From assembly GCA_002506745.1 (NCBI GenBank), contig DAYE01000049.1:1-10784 (forward strand): 10,784 nt of DNA, written 5' to 3'. The notes beneath the pieces were generated by a model. The model was not told the origin of the DNA, ran no database searches, and saw only the letters and a program-made list of their open reading frames with translations. Below are positions 1 to 5,852 of the stretch, piece by piece (the stretch's first letter is position 1; every line of letters begins with the position of its first letter). Made by a program: the position numbers and the translations under genes. Origin of the DNA: Euryarchaeota archaeon UBA33 (GTDB taxonomy: Archaea; Thermoplasmatota; E2; DHVEG-1).

Positions 1-1032
1 AATGATATGACCCTTCGGGATACCAAGGGTTTCCTCGATTTCTCGTTCTTTCTCACGTCGTTTCGACGCATCCTCAAGCGTTGTGAGTATCGTGCAATCC
101 TGTGTCGTCAGCTCCTGGAACGAAGCGGTATAGGCTTGTTTGAACAGATCACGATATTTCAAGCGGATGACGATCTCCTGTTGATACGGACCCATGGTAC
201 GGAGCGTTGTCATGATCTCGGCATCGGTCATCCTGAAGAACTCGAAGGGTTCTGCATCAGGAATCTCCTCTAAAGCTTTCAGGAGCATTAATTCCGCGAT
301 GCGGACCGTTTTATGAAAATACACGGAGGAATACATCAGCGCACGAGCCATGAGAATATTTTCAACCACGCTGACGCCTTTCCGCATCATCACCAGATTC
401 CCCTTATGAATCATCATCGTCTGAAGCAGTCGTTGCACATCAATCAAGCCATAGGAGACCCCTGTATAGTACGCATCCCTCATGAGATAATCGAGTTGAT
501 CAACATCGATCGTACTATTTAACAGCTGACTGAGATAGTGTCTCTTTGATGGTTCTCCTTTGATAATACGGACAATCTCTTTTGTATTTGCCTCGTGGTG
601 GTGCAGAATCTGGTGCATGGTCGCTGCATGGATGAACGATCTTTCAGTGTCATCAAAAATAGTATAGGTCCCAAGTATCAATTTCTCGGTGAGATCAACA
701 TGATTCACCCCGAACCGCTCGAGAAGTACCGACTCAAGGGTATGCGAAAACGGACCATGCCCAACATCATGCAGAAGCGCAGCGCAGGTGAGAAGGTCTT
801 TTTCTTCGTTCGGAAGATCAAGGTTCTCCGCGATATTCGTCGCAATAGCACAGGTGCCGAGCGAGTGCTCGAACCTGGTGTGATGTGCCCCTGGGAATAC
901 GAGATGAGCAAACCCAAGTTGCTTGATGCTATGGAGCCGCTGCACCTCAGGAGAACCGAGCAAATCAAGGAGGCATCCCGTCACTTTGATATCACCATGG
1001 ATTGGATCCCGTACTACCTTATGATTTTCCAC
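1..1032 (-). CDS. HD-superfamily phosphohydrolase (COG1078-like, dNTPase-type), C-terminus cut by window edge
   Basis: The minus strand is open from a GTG at 1032 to the window edge (344 codons, no stop), so the C-terminus is missing. The product begins with a conserved RDPIHGDIKVT stretch (residues 8-18). It then has the HD metal site: H56 in RFEHSLG, H88-D89 in LLHDVGHGPFSH, and an aspartate near 176-178 in the STIDVDQLDYLMRD stretch. This is the pattern of COG1078 HD phosphohydrolases, relatives of dGTPase and SAMHD1 that hydrolyse dNTPs or related nucleotides; the substrate here cannot be read from sequence. A TGA at 1078-1080 limits the 5' end, and GTG 1032 is the only usual start codon after it; it also places the RDPIHG motif near the N-terminus as in relatives. 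The ribosome binding site is weak. It is divergent from the redox cluster, with 138 bp between the two starts. Family call is firm; substrate unknown. Confidence 0.88.
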   Translation of the reverse strand, partial: MENHKVVRDPIHGDIKVTGCLLDLLGSPEVQRLHSIKQLGFAHLVFPGAHHTRFEHSLGTCAIATNIAENLDLPNEEKDLLTCAALLHDVGHGPFSHTLESVLLERFGVNHVDLTEKLILGTYTIFDDTERSFIHAATMHQILHHHEANTKEIVRIIKGEPSKRHYLSQLLNSTIDVDQLDYLMRDAYYTGVSYGLIDVQRLLQTMMIHKGNLVMMRKGVSVVENILMARALMYSSVYFHKTVRIAELMLLKALEEIPDAEPFEFFRMTDAEIMTTLRTMGPYQQEIVIRLKYRDLFKQAYTASFQELTTQDCTILTTLEDASKRREKEREIEETLGIPKGHII

Positions 1033-1170
1033 AAGCGGTCCCCGTGGAGAATAAAGGGGAGGGTTGAAATAGTTTTGTCAGTAGCGCGGCTCAGAAAGGG
1101 AACCTTTAATAAAAATCTCGGTATTCACGTAGGTAGAAAGAAAATAGTTATGTATTGCTGAGGCGGGAGT
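1033..1170. promoter_or_regulatory. Divergent intergenic promoter region
   Basis: This gap separates two divergent starts. For the plus-strand redox cluster, an AT-rich TTTAATAAAAAT element at about 1105-1116 is a TATA-box candidate. It would place transcription start near 1140, giving a short leader that contains a GAGGCGGGAG purine tract (1160-1169) just before the ATG at 1171. For the minus-strand HD gene no single convincing TATA box was found. No operator-like palindrome was noticed. Confidence 0.4.
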
Positions 1171-1446
1171 ATGACCAGGACCATCCTTTTCTCACTAGAA
1201 CAGTGCATGAAATGCCATGAGGTAAAAGAACTACTCTCAGGAAAAGACGATATTGAAATTATTACGTTCCCCCATGATATCAGTCGATGGAACGAGGATG
1301 ATTTTACCCTTGCCAAATCATACAACGTCTTTGAGGATTTGCAGAAGACCGCACCTATTTTATGGCTTGACGGGGAAAAAAAAATCGGGTACCTCCGCAT
1401 CAGGAAATGGCTGCAAGATGCCGAAAGGGAAGCGTCCAAATCTTAA
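1171..1446 (+). CDS. Glutaredoxin-like thiol-disulfide protein
   Basis: This 91-residue cytoplasmic protein has no signal peptide and has the glutaredoxin/NrdH layout: a beta strand (TILFSLEQ), the redox motif C12-M-K-C15 followed by HEVKELL, and a TAPIL segment with the likely cis-proline P62. The short length and CxxC-x3-K spacing fit glutaredoxins that exchange dithiol electrons with thioredoxin reductase, ribonucleotide reductase or other partners; the partner here is unknown. The C-terminal half differs from classical glutaredoxins, so glutathione use is not implied, and archaea rarely use it. It is the first gene of a same-strand cluster, with a purine-rich tract about 2-10 nt upstream of its ATG and a TATA candidate about 60 nt upstream. 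The next gene (thioredoxin) starts 29 nt after its stop. Family call is good; exact role is open. Confidence 0.78.
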   Translation: MTRTILFSLEQCMKCHEVKELLSGKDDIEIITFPHDISRWNEDDFTLAKSYNVFEDLQKTAPILWLDGEKKIGYLRIRKWLQDAEREASKS

Positions 1447-1450
1447 TTAA
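1443..1450 (+). promoter_or_regulatory. Candidate internal TATA box ahead of thioredoxin gene
   Basis: TTAATTAA sits across the stop codon of the glutaredoxin-like gene, centred about 29 nt before the preferred thioredoxin ATG at 1476. This is the spacing expected for an archaeal TATA box serving a leaderless mRNA. It would allow the thioredoxin and downstream genes to be expressed apart from the first gene. AT-rich motifs occur by chance, so this is only suggestive. Confidence 0.3.
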
Positions 1451-1475
1451 GACCATGTTGTTTATTTTTTCATTC

Positions 1476-1886
1476 ATGGGCGAACTTGAAGACCTGAGGA
1501 AAAAGAAGTTATCCCAGTTGCAGAAACGGTATATGAATGGAGGTACGACCTTGGAGAAAAAGTATCCAGACACCCCAATCGTCATGCTTGATGCAGATCT
1601 TGATGAACATCTGAAGAAATATCCAGTCGTCGTCATAGACTGCTGGGCTGTATGGTGCGGACCCTGCCGTATGATCGGGCCGATTATTGAGGAGCTTGCA
1701 ACAGAGATGAAAGGGAAAATCGTCTTCGGGAAACTGAATGTCGATGAGAACCCGCAGACCTCGATGAAATACAAAATTATGAGCATCCCGACCTTGTTGG
1801 TCTTTAAAAATGGCACCCTTGTCGATCGGTTTATCGGCGCGATGCCAAAGGAGATGCTCCTTGGTAAGTTGAAACACTATGCGTGA
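1476..1886 (+). CDS. trxA: Thioredoxin
   Basis: This is a 136-residue thioredoxin with the canonical active site W60-CGPC-64 and the cis-proline loop SIPTLLVF (P105). Residues 1-30 form a charged, probably helical extension (GELEDLRKKKLSQLQ) ahead of the roughly 105-residue fold. It reduces protein disulfides in the cytoplasm; no signal peptide is seen. An in-frame ATG at 1407 and another at 1455 would add residues encoded over or just after the end of the upstream gene, including a hydrophobic stretch. ATG 1476 is preferred because the extension starting MGELEDLRKKK looks natural and because a TTAATTAA box at 1443-1450 lies about 29 nt upstream, as for a leaderless archaeal transcript; no ribosome binding site is seen. 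If the 1455 start were used, the hydrophobic N-terminus could act as a membrane anchor. The neighbours are all redox proteins on the same strand. Confidence 0.9.
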   Translation: MGELEDLRKKKLSQLQKRYMNGGTTLEKKYPDTPIVMLDADLDEHLKKYPVVVIDCWAVWCGPCRMIGPIIEELATEMKGKIVFGKLNVDENPQTSMKYKIMSIPTLLVFKNGTLVDRFIGAMPKEMLLGKLKHYA

Positions 1887-1921
1887 TTGTCCGGTGATGA
1901 AGTATTAACCTCAGACGACCA

Positions 1922-2443
1922 GTGGTGGTTGGGTTTCTTTCCTTCTTACTTTTGCTTGTTGCCGTTCTCCCAGGCTGTATGAACAAGGAATCAGAGAACC
2001 CAAATGTTGATTTTATGTTCACAACCCTTGGCGGCCAAACAAGGCAGCTACGGGATTTTTATGGGAAGGTCATCGTCCTTGACCTCATGGCGGTGAATTG
2101 TCAACCTTGCGCCCTTGAAATGACACAATTGAAGTGGATACAAACAAACTATTCCCGCGATGACGTCATCATCGTATCGATTGATGTCTGGGTATCCCAG
2201 GGGGAGAATGCCTCATTGCTCCAGCAATACCTCGATGCATTCCAGCGACAGTTGAACATAACGTTGAACTGGACGTTCGGGCTGGACGATATCCAGGGAA
2301 CCGTTGGATCCACCTATGCAAGAAGCGGAATTCCCACATTATACATTCTTGACAAAAAGGGAAATATTTATTATACACACGTGGGTTATGATTCTTATAG
2401 TACCCTTGCATTAAAGCTCGATGCGGTGCTAGCGAAGGCATAA
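1922..2443 (+). CDS. TlpA/ResA-like thioredoxin-fold lipoprotein
   Basis: The 173-residue product starts with a hydrophobic stretch ending in a lipobox (VLPGC, C19), so it is predicted to be lipid-anchored on the outer face of the membrane. Residues 28-173 form an AhpC/TSA-Redoxin fold of the TlpA/ResA kind: the GKVIVLDL strand, active site N-C60-QP-C63, and cis-proline in GIPTLYILD (P138) followed by DKKGNI. Such proteins reduce disulfides in exported proteins, for instance during cytochrome maturation; the client here is unknown. The usual W before the CxxC is an N. The GTG at 1922 has no ribosome binding site, whereas an in-frame ATT at 1904 has GGTGATG upstream and would add an NLRRP segment, giving a signal peptide with a proper positive n-region. 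The neighbours are a thioredoxin upstream and a secreted tail-anchored protein 16 nt downstream. Confidence 0.85.
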   Translation: MVVGFLSFLLLLVAVLPGCMNKESENPNVDFMFTTLGGQTRQLRDFYGKVIVLDLMAVNCQPCALEMTQLKWIQTNYSRDDVIIVSIDVWVSQGENASLLQQYLDAFQRQLNITLNWTFGLDDIQGTVGSTYARSGIPTLYILDKKGNIYYTHVGYDSYSTLALKLDAVLAKA

Positions 2444-2459
2444 GGGAGACTTGCTAACC

Positions 2460-2975
2460 ATGAGATATGAACGAACAATCATATTTGCCGTAATAGGAAT
2501 AATAAGCATCCTTGGGACTGCAGTTGCATCGTCTGCCATTGCTGAACCGGTAATCGGAATCCCGATTCTCATTCCAACTATTCCAACAGCGAAGTCAACG
2601 GTAAAATTTTCTGTAGATGTGAGCGGCGACGATATTACTTTTGTGAGGCTGAACGTACAAGAGTGCAATGCAAAGACAGGAATCTGCCACCAAACACAGA
2701 ATCTCACGATGAGCAAGATCAGTGACATCACGTATGTACAGGATGTAACCTTGACATACACCGATACAACCTACATCACCTATTGGGTCGCCGTGCAATA
2801 TGGATCGCTCTGGAAAGACGGTGCGAAAACAAAACTGAACCTTTCTACCCAACAGCCAGATGGCAACCAAACAGACGGTTCTGGAAACCATAAGAAGACT
2901 CCCGGGTTTGAACTTCCTATTGTGGTGGTAGCGGTCGCTGTAAGTTTGATACTCATAGGAAGAAAGAGATACTGA
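2460..2975 (+). CDS. Secreted protein with PGF-CTERM-like C-terminal sorting signal
   Basis: The 171-residue product is not recognised as a named family. It has an N-terminal signal peptide (hydrophobic 7-28, likely cleavage near SSAIA-EP) and a beta-rich ectodomain of about 100 residues (45-130) that resembles an Ig/FN3-like sandwich. Two cysteines sit close together (C69-x6-C76) and could form a disulfide or bind metal. A polar linker (DGNQTDGSGNHKK) follows, then a tail TPGFELP (P148-G149-F150), a hydrophobic helix and a final RKRY. That tail matches the layout of archaeal PGF-CTERM signals processed by archaeosortase A. Sequons (NLT, NLS, NQT) fit surface glycosylation. ATG 2460 is chosen over TTG 2451 because GGGAG (2444-2448) is better spaced from it. 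The stop TGA overlaps the next ATG by one base, so translation is coupled to the polyferredoxin. It may be a client or scaffold of the redox cluster. Confidence 0.75.
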   Translation: MRYERTIIFAVIGIISILGTAVASSAIAEPVIGIPILIPTIPTAKSTVKFSVDVSGDDITFVRLNVQECNAKTGICHQTQNLTMSKISDITYVQDVTLTYTDTTYITYWVAVQYGSLWKDGAKTKLNLSTQQPDGNQTDGSGNHKKTPGFELPIVVVAVAVSLILIGRKRY

Positions 2976-3793
2976 TGAAGTTTCAGCTGAAACGTCTCTA
3001 TTTTCAGATTATCCTCTTTTTCACTGCGAACCTAGGCTATCCTGGACTCCCCGGGCTCAAAACAGGGTTTTGTTACCCGTTTTTCTATTGTCAGGCCTGC
3101 CCAGCCGCGACCTCAGCCTGCCCCTTACGATCATTGGAACAAAGCGTAGATAGAGGGAGTTTTTCTTGGAGATTGTTTTTGTATCCACTTCTCATTATCG
3201 GGTTTCTTGGTACGTTAACAGGAAGGGCTGTGTGCAGTTGGGCGTGTCCGATTGGCCTCCTTCAAAGAGGAACGGGCCGTGTCGCAAGAAAAGTGAAAAA
3301 ATTCCCTTTTGCCAACAAACTTGGTCAGCATAGAATTGAGAAATATTTCCGATACACAAAATACATTCTGCTGATCAGTTTAGTATTTGTGACCTCATAC
3401 CTCATTGGGTTCATTTTTACGGATATCTGTCCCGTTGGGTTTCTCACAGGTACCATTCCGACCTTACTCTTGAATCCTGGGAAGTTTCTTCCGAACTATT
3501 TTTTCCCTGTCGCTGTCGTCATTTTCATTTTGTTCTTTGTGTTAATTTTTCTTATCGAACGAGGATGGTGCCGGTATTTCTGCCCTATCGGTGCGCTCCT
3601 TGGTCCATTTAATAAGATTAGTTTTTTACATATCTCGGTAGATATCAAAGATTGTACCCATTGTAATGGATGCTCGTACGTGTGCCCTATGGGGATTGAT
3701 GTACCGAATATGCATCGAGACCCTGAGTGTATTCTCTGCGGGAAATGTGTGACTGCGTGCCCCATGCAACATATTACTTATGAGCGGAGGTAA
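2975..3793 (+). CDS. Membrane polyferredoxin, NapH/CcoG-like 4Fe-4S protein
   Basis: This 272-residue integral membrane protein has about four helices (residues 9-22, 67-83, 127-148, 174-195). It has two CxxxCP motifs (C87-SWA-C91-P and C199-RYF-C203-P) typical of the NapH/NosR/CcoG membrane ferredoxin family, and two C-terminal [4Fe-4S] sites: C227, C230, C233, C237-P and C252, C255, C258, C262-P. The positive-inside rule puts the ferredoxin tail and the basic loop 98-130 in the cytoplasm. The cysteine-rich stretch C33, C39, C42, C49 and C152 would then be on the outer side. Relatives pass electrons across or along membranes to reductases. Here it sits between genes for extracytoplasmic thioredoxin-fold proteins and no terminal reductase is in view, so delivery of electrons to outside thiols is a reasonable guess. 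Its ATG overlaps the upstream stop; the next gene starts 1 nt after its own. Confidence 0.87.
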   Translation: MKFQLKRLYFQIILFFTANLGYPGLPGLKTGFCYPFFYCQACPAATSACPLRSLEQSVDRGSFSWRLFLYPLLIIGFLGTLTGRAVCSWACPIGLLQRGTGRVARKVKKFPFANKLGQHRIEKYFRYTKYILLISLVFVTSYLIGFIFTDICPVGFLTGTIPTLLLNPGKFLPNYFFPVAVVIFILFFVLIFLIERGWCRYFCPIGALLGPFNKISFLHISVDIKDCTHCNGCSYVCPMGIDVPNMHRDPECILCGKCVTACPMQHITYERR

Positions 3794-3794
3794 C

Positions 3795-4436
3795 ATGAAG
3801 AAAATGTTTGCGGTCCAGGTCGTCGCATCCTTGCTTGTTTCTGGTGCCCTTGCAGGTATGTTCGCTTTCACTCCAGTGTATACTGAGGTACGATCAGGTA
3901 TAGTCCTTGTTCTATGTCTCAGTTGTCTCAAACTAGAGCCAAATACTGCCACGGATTTTACCTTTGAAACCGCAGATAATGTCCCACATCCTTCTTTTAT
4001 CTTAGAGAATCTTTCAAAAGGCCCTGTGTTTCTGCATTATAGTGGGGATGCCTGCGCGGGATGCGACATCATGTATCCTGTTATCGAAGAATTATTCTCT
4101 GTCAGCTTTGGAAAGCAGGATATGTTTCATACGCTGGTGACGTTTGATAATGCGACGGTCGGTTATATATATGTAAATATACATCATACGATCGACGAGC
4201 TACGAGATGCCCAAGTGATTTACGATAAAGACCATGTGAACGGAATCCCGATGTTCACCATCGTGACCTTAGGATACGACAACGGAATTGTGAAACCGAA
4301 GTACACGACAGTGTATGGGACGTTGGCGACATTTGGATGTAACACCGATGCGCAGCGATTAGCATTTCTTCAACAACTCATGAAAGAAAGCATCGATATG
4401 TACCATGAAAACAAAGCAGGGTACCATCAATACTAA
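3795..4436 (+). CDS. Membrane-anchored thioredoxin-like protein with two CxxC motifs
   Basis: The 213-residue product begins with a signal anchor (MKKMFAVQVV then hydrophobic to about 28). A second short hydrophobic run (35-41) contains a first motif C41-LS-C44 followed by KLEP. The main domain (60-205) looks like a thioredoxin fold: GPVFLHYSGD, the redox motif C87-AG-C90, and a probable cis-proline in GIPMFTIV (P152). A lone C182 follows. It is predicted to act on the outer side of the membrane. ATG 3795 is chosen over the in-frame ATG at 3780 because GGAGGT (3786-3791) precedes it and because it falls just after the polyferredoxin stop. Very close linkage to that gene suggests the two work together, with the polyferredoxin as possible electron donor and the two CxxC pairs as a relay; this is inference. 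It is the last gene of the cluster. Confidence 0.8.
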   Translation: MKKMFAVQVVASLLVSGALAGMFAFTPVYTEVRSGIVLVLCLSCLKLEPNTATDFTFETADNVPHPSFILENLSKGPVFLHYSGDACAGCDIMYPVIEELFSVSFGKQDMFHTLVTFDNATVGYIYVNIHHTIDELRDAQVIYDKDHVNGIPMFTIVTLGYDNGIVKPKYTTVYGTLATFGCNTDAQRLAFLQQLMKESIDMYHENKAGYHQY

Positions 4437-4470
4437 AAAAAAGAAAAAGAAAAGAATTGATGAAAAAAAG
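4434..4470 (-). terminator. Oligo-T terminator of the small minus-strand gene
   Basis: Directly after the stop of the 54-residue gene the minus strand reads several T runs: T7 at about 4463-4469, then pyrimidine tracts up to an eight-T run near 4436. Archaeal RNA polymerase terminates at such U-rich stretches without a required hairpin. On the plus strand the same bases are A-rich and would not stop the redox cluster. The nearest plus-strand T run is T7 at 4543-4549, antisense to the small gene. Confidence 0.55.
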
Positions 4471-4472
4471 AT

Positions 4473-4637
4473 TTAGATTTCGCCGCTGAGTATTTTCTGG
4501 CGGAGAATATTATATTGTGCTTTCGTTAAAGTGCAAACGTTCTTTTTTTCACCTATAATGACTTTATCACTCCTGATATCCACGACAGGACATTTCGGAG
4601 GGACACACGTGCCATCATTACATAAGACAACTTTCAT
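4473..4637 (-). CDS. Small cysteine-containing protein of unknown function (54 aa)
   Basis: The ATG at 4637 opens a 54-residue frame ending in TAA at 4473-4475. It is supported by a GAGGG ribosome binding site (4643-4647) five bases before the ATG, by AT-rich TATA candidates upstream (4663-4676 and 4683-4692) and by oligo-T runs just after the stop. The protein starts MKVVLCNDGTCVPPKCPVVD, with cysteines at 6, 11, 16 and 35. It continues with a short beta-like part (KVIIGEKKNVCTL) and ends in an amphipathic helix (TKAQYNILRQKILSGEI). No signal peptide or membrane segment is seen. Four cysteines could bind zinc or an iron-sulphur centre, or take part in thiol exchange. It resembles, from memory, small archaeal proteins with a CPVV core and a final helix, but no function is known to me. 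It sits next to the redox cluster but on the opposite strand. Confidence 0.75.
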   Translation of the reverse strand: MKVVLCNDGTCVPPKCPVVDIRSDKVIIGEKKNVCTLTKAQYNILRQKILSGEI

Positions 4638-4707
4638 ATTATCCCTCTACAATCTTTTGGATATTTAATATTAATAAAAGACACTATAAATACCTTTCGC
4701 AAAAAAG
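4638..4707. promoter_or_regulatory. AT-rich promoter region of the small gene, up to the insertion sequence
   Basis: On the minus strand this stretch contains GAGGG (4643-4647), a run TTATTAATATTAAATAT (about 4661-4677) and TATTTATAG (4684-4692). The second box would give a start of transcription near 4660 and a leader that includes the ribosome binding site, so it is the better TATA candidate. The insertion sequence ends only about 15 bp beyond it, so the insertion may have removed or replaced upstream elements. Confidence 0.4.
4699..4707 (+). repeat. Target-site duplication, left copy (9 bp)
   Basis: GCAAAAAAG here is repeated exactly at 5733-5741. The two copies sit immediately outside the inverted repeats, as expected for a target duplication made on insertion. 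The identity continues by one base on each side (into the inverted repeat on one copy), so the exact length could be 8-11 bp. Confidence 0.8.
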
Positions 4708-4724
4708 GGCTTTGGCTCATAATT
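4708..4724 (+). repeat. Left terminal inverted repeat of the IS
   Basis: GGCTTTGGCTCATAATT pairs with the reverse complement of 5716-5732 at 15 of 17 positions; the mismatches are at positions 4 and 9. The inner half (TCATAATT) is perfect. Confidence 0.8.
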
Positions 4725-4759
4725 AATATCTAAGAATCGCATATCCTCTTGCACGAGGG

Positions 4760-5723
4760 ATGGGTATGCGAAAAACCAATTGGAAAATCTATGAAAAAGC
4801 AGAAGAGGAAGAGTTTAGACTCTTCCTGGAAATAGGCAAAAAGATCATCTGGAATCAACAACCACCACAATATTGGAGAACAAAGAAAAAGAGACCGGGA
4901 AGACCACCTGCATATGAGTGGAAAGGACTTGTGATCCTGCTGCTCTTGAAGATGTTTTACCGTTTGAAATTCCGGGAGATCACCTCGTTTGCCAAAGGAT
5001 TCCCTGGACTCCGAGAATTCTTGGAACTCCAGAAAACACCAAGCAGATCAACCCTTCAACGGACCATGAAGAAGCTGGATAAAACACGGCTGCGAACAAC
5101 GAACGACGCTATTGTTGCTGAGTTTAAAAAAAGCGCAAACACATCGGCATCGATTCCAGCGGAGAAACAACCAATCACTACTCCCTTGGTACTGCCTGAG
5201 AACCAAGAAGAAAACCAGAAAACGCGACTTTAAAAAGATTCATGTCGCCATGGAAATCAAAGGTCCTGAAAAACCTATCTACTCCATAGAAGTTACCAAG
5301 GCTACACGGCATGATTCACCCCTGTTGATTCCTTTGCTTGAACAGATCGATGGAGAAATCGGCGATGTCTGCACCGATAAAGGACTTGCATCACGACGCA
5401 ACGCACAATACATCGCCAAACGAGGCGCAACCCTATTTCTCATGATGAAAAAGAACAGCACCAGCAAAAGCAAAGGATACCCTGCCTGGCATAGGATGTG
5501 CGTCTCACGAAAAAAGGACGAAAAAACTTGGGACAAACACTACCACAAACGCTCCAACAGCGAAGCAGGATTCAGCTCATTCAAACACCAAACCAACTCC
5601 TATCTTTCCAGCAGGAACCGAAAATGTCAAACCAATGAAACATGGCTCAAAACAATAGGGTACAACATACGACAATTGATTCATAGAACAATACGACTGG
5701 CTGTCACAAGGGGTGAATTATGA
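4760..5723 (+). pseudogene. IS4/IS5-type DDE transposase, frameshifted
   Basis: Three frames together make one transposase of about 320 residues. The first part (likely start ATG 4766, with GAGGG six bases upstream) has an N-terminal DNA-binding-like region with GRPPAYEWKGLVILLLLKMF. The first catalytic aspartate (HIGIDSSGE, around 5140-5166) is reachable only by a -1 change at the seven-A run 5126-5132. That frame stops at TGA 5197-5199, so a second -1 change near 5183-5190 is needed to enter the last part. The last part has the second aspartate in VCTDKGLASRRN and the YREK box (Y-x2-R-x3-E-x6-K, in HYHKRSNSEAGFSSFK), ending at TGA 5721-5723. Each change equals the loss of one base. The first could be programmed slippage on the A run; the second looks like plain decay. 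The element is probably not self-mobile. Confidence 0.82.
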
Positions 5724-5732
5724 ACCAAGGCC
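5716..5732 (-). repeat. Right terminal inverted repeat of the IS
   Basis: Its reverse complement GGCCTTGGTTCATAATT matches the left end at 15 of 17 positions. The transposase stop codon (TGA at 5721-5723) lies inside this repeat, which is common in compact insertion sequences. Confidence 0.8.
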
Positions 5733-5741
5733 GCAAAAAAG
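5733..5741 (+). repeat. Target-site duplication, right copy (9 bp)
   Basis: This is the exact repeat of 4699-4707. On the minus strand it supplies a T6 run about 112 nt after the stop of the PaaK-like gene, so the original target may have been an oligo-T terminator region. The stretch 5742-5852 between here and the PaaK-like stop holds no gene that I can support. Confidence 0.8.
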
Positions 5742-5852
5742 GAATAAAGTTGCCCAGTGAGAAGAAAATATTCTATTCTGAGAAAAATCGCTGCCATAAT
5801 ACTTCCAATGCGTTCATTTCTGAAGTGGTTTTTTTCCAGATTTCACTCTAAG

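Larger units (their letters stand above)
4708..5732 (+). mobile_element. IS4/IS5-type insertion sequence, about 1025 bp
   Basis: The element is bounded by imperfect terminal inverted repeats (4708-4724 and 5716-5732, 15 of 17 positions matching) and flanked by an exact 9-bp direct repeat. It carries one transposase gene of the DDE type that is out of frame in two places. Size, single gene, YREK signature and a 9-bp duplication fit the broad IS4/IS5 group; a specific family name would need comparison with a reference set. It landed in the gap between two minus-strand genes and interrupts no coding sequence. Confidence 0.85.

Noticed and set aside
7..522. Plus-strand frames at the left edge
   Set aside because: They are antisense to the C-terminal half of the HD protein and have no domain signature.
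595..1161. A 188-codon plus-strand frame and an 87-codon minus-strand frame (705-968) over the left part of the window
   Set aside because: Both overlap the HD phosphohydrolase frame, whose motifs (RDPIHG, HDVGHGPFSH, LDYLMRD) are unmistakable; the other translations show no family features.
1125..1877. Minus-strand frames of 104, 138 and 122 codons opposite the glutaredoxin and thioredoxin genes
   Set aside because: They are antisense to clear CxxC proteins and their translations look non-biological.
4143..4180. Alternating ta-rich stretch with tatatatatgtaaatatac inside the double-CxxC gene
   Set aside because: It reads as ordinary codons (GYIYVNIH) in the thioredoxin-like domain; a promoter here would have no gene to serve on either strand.
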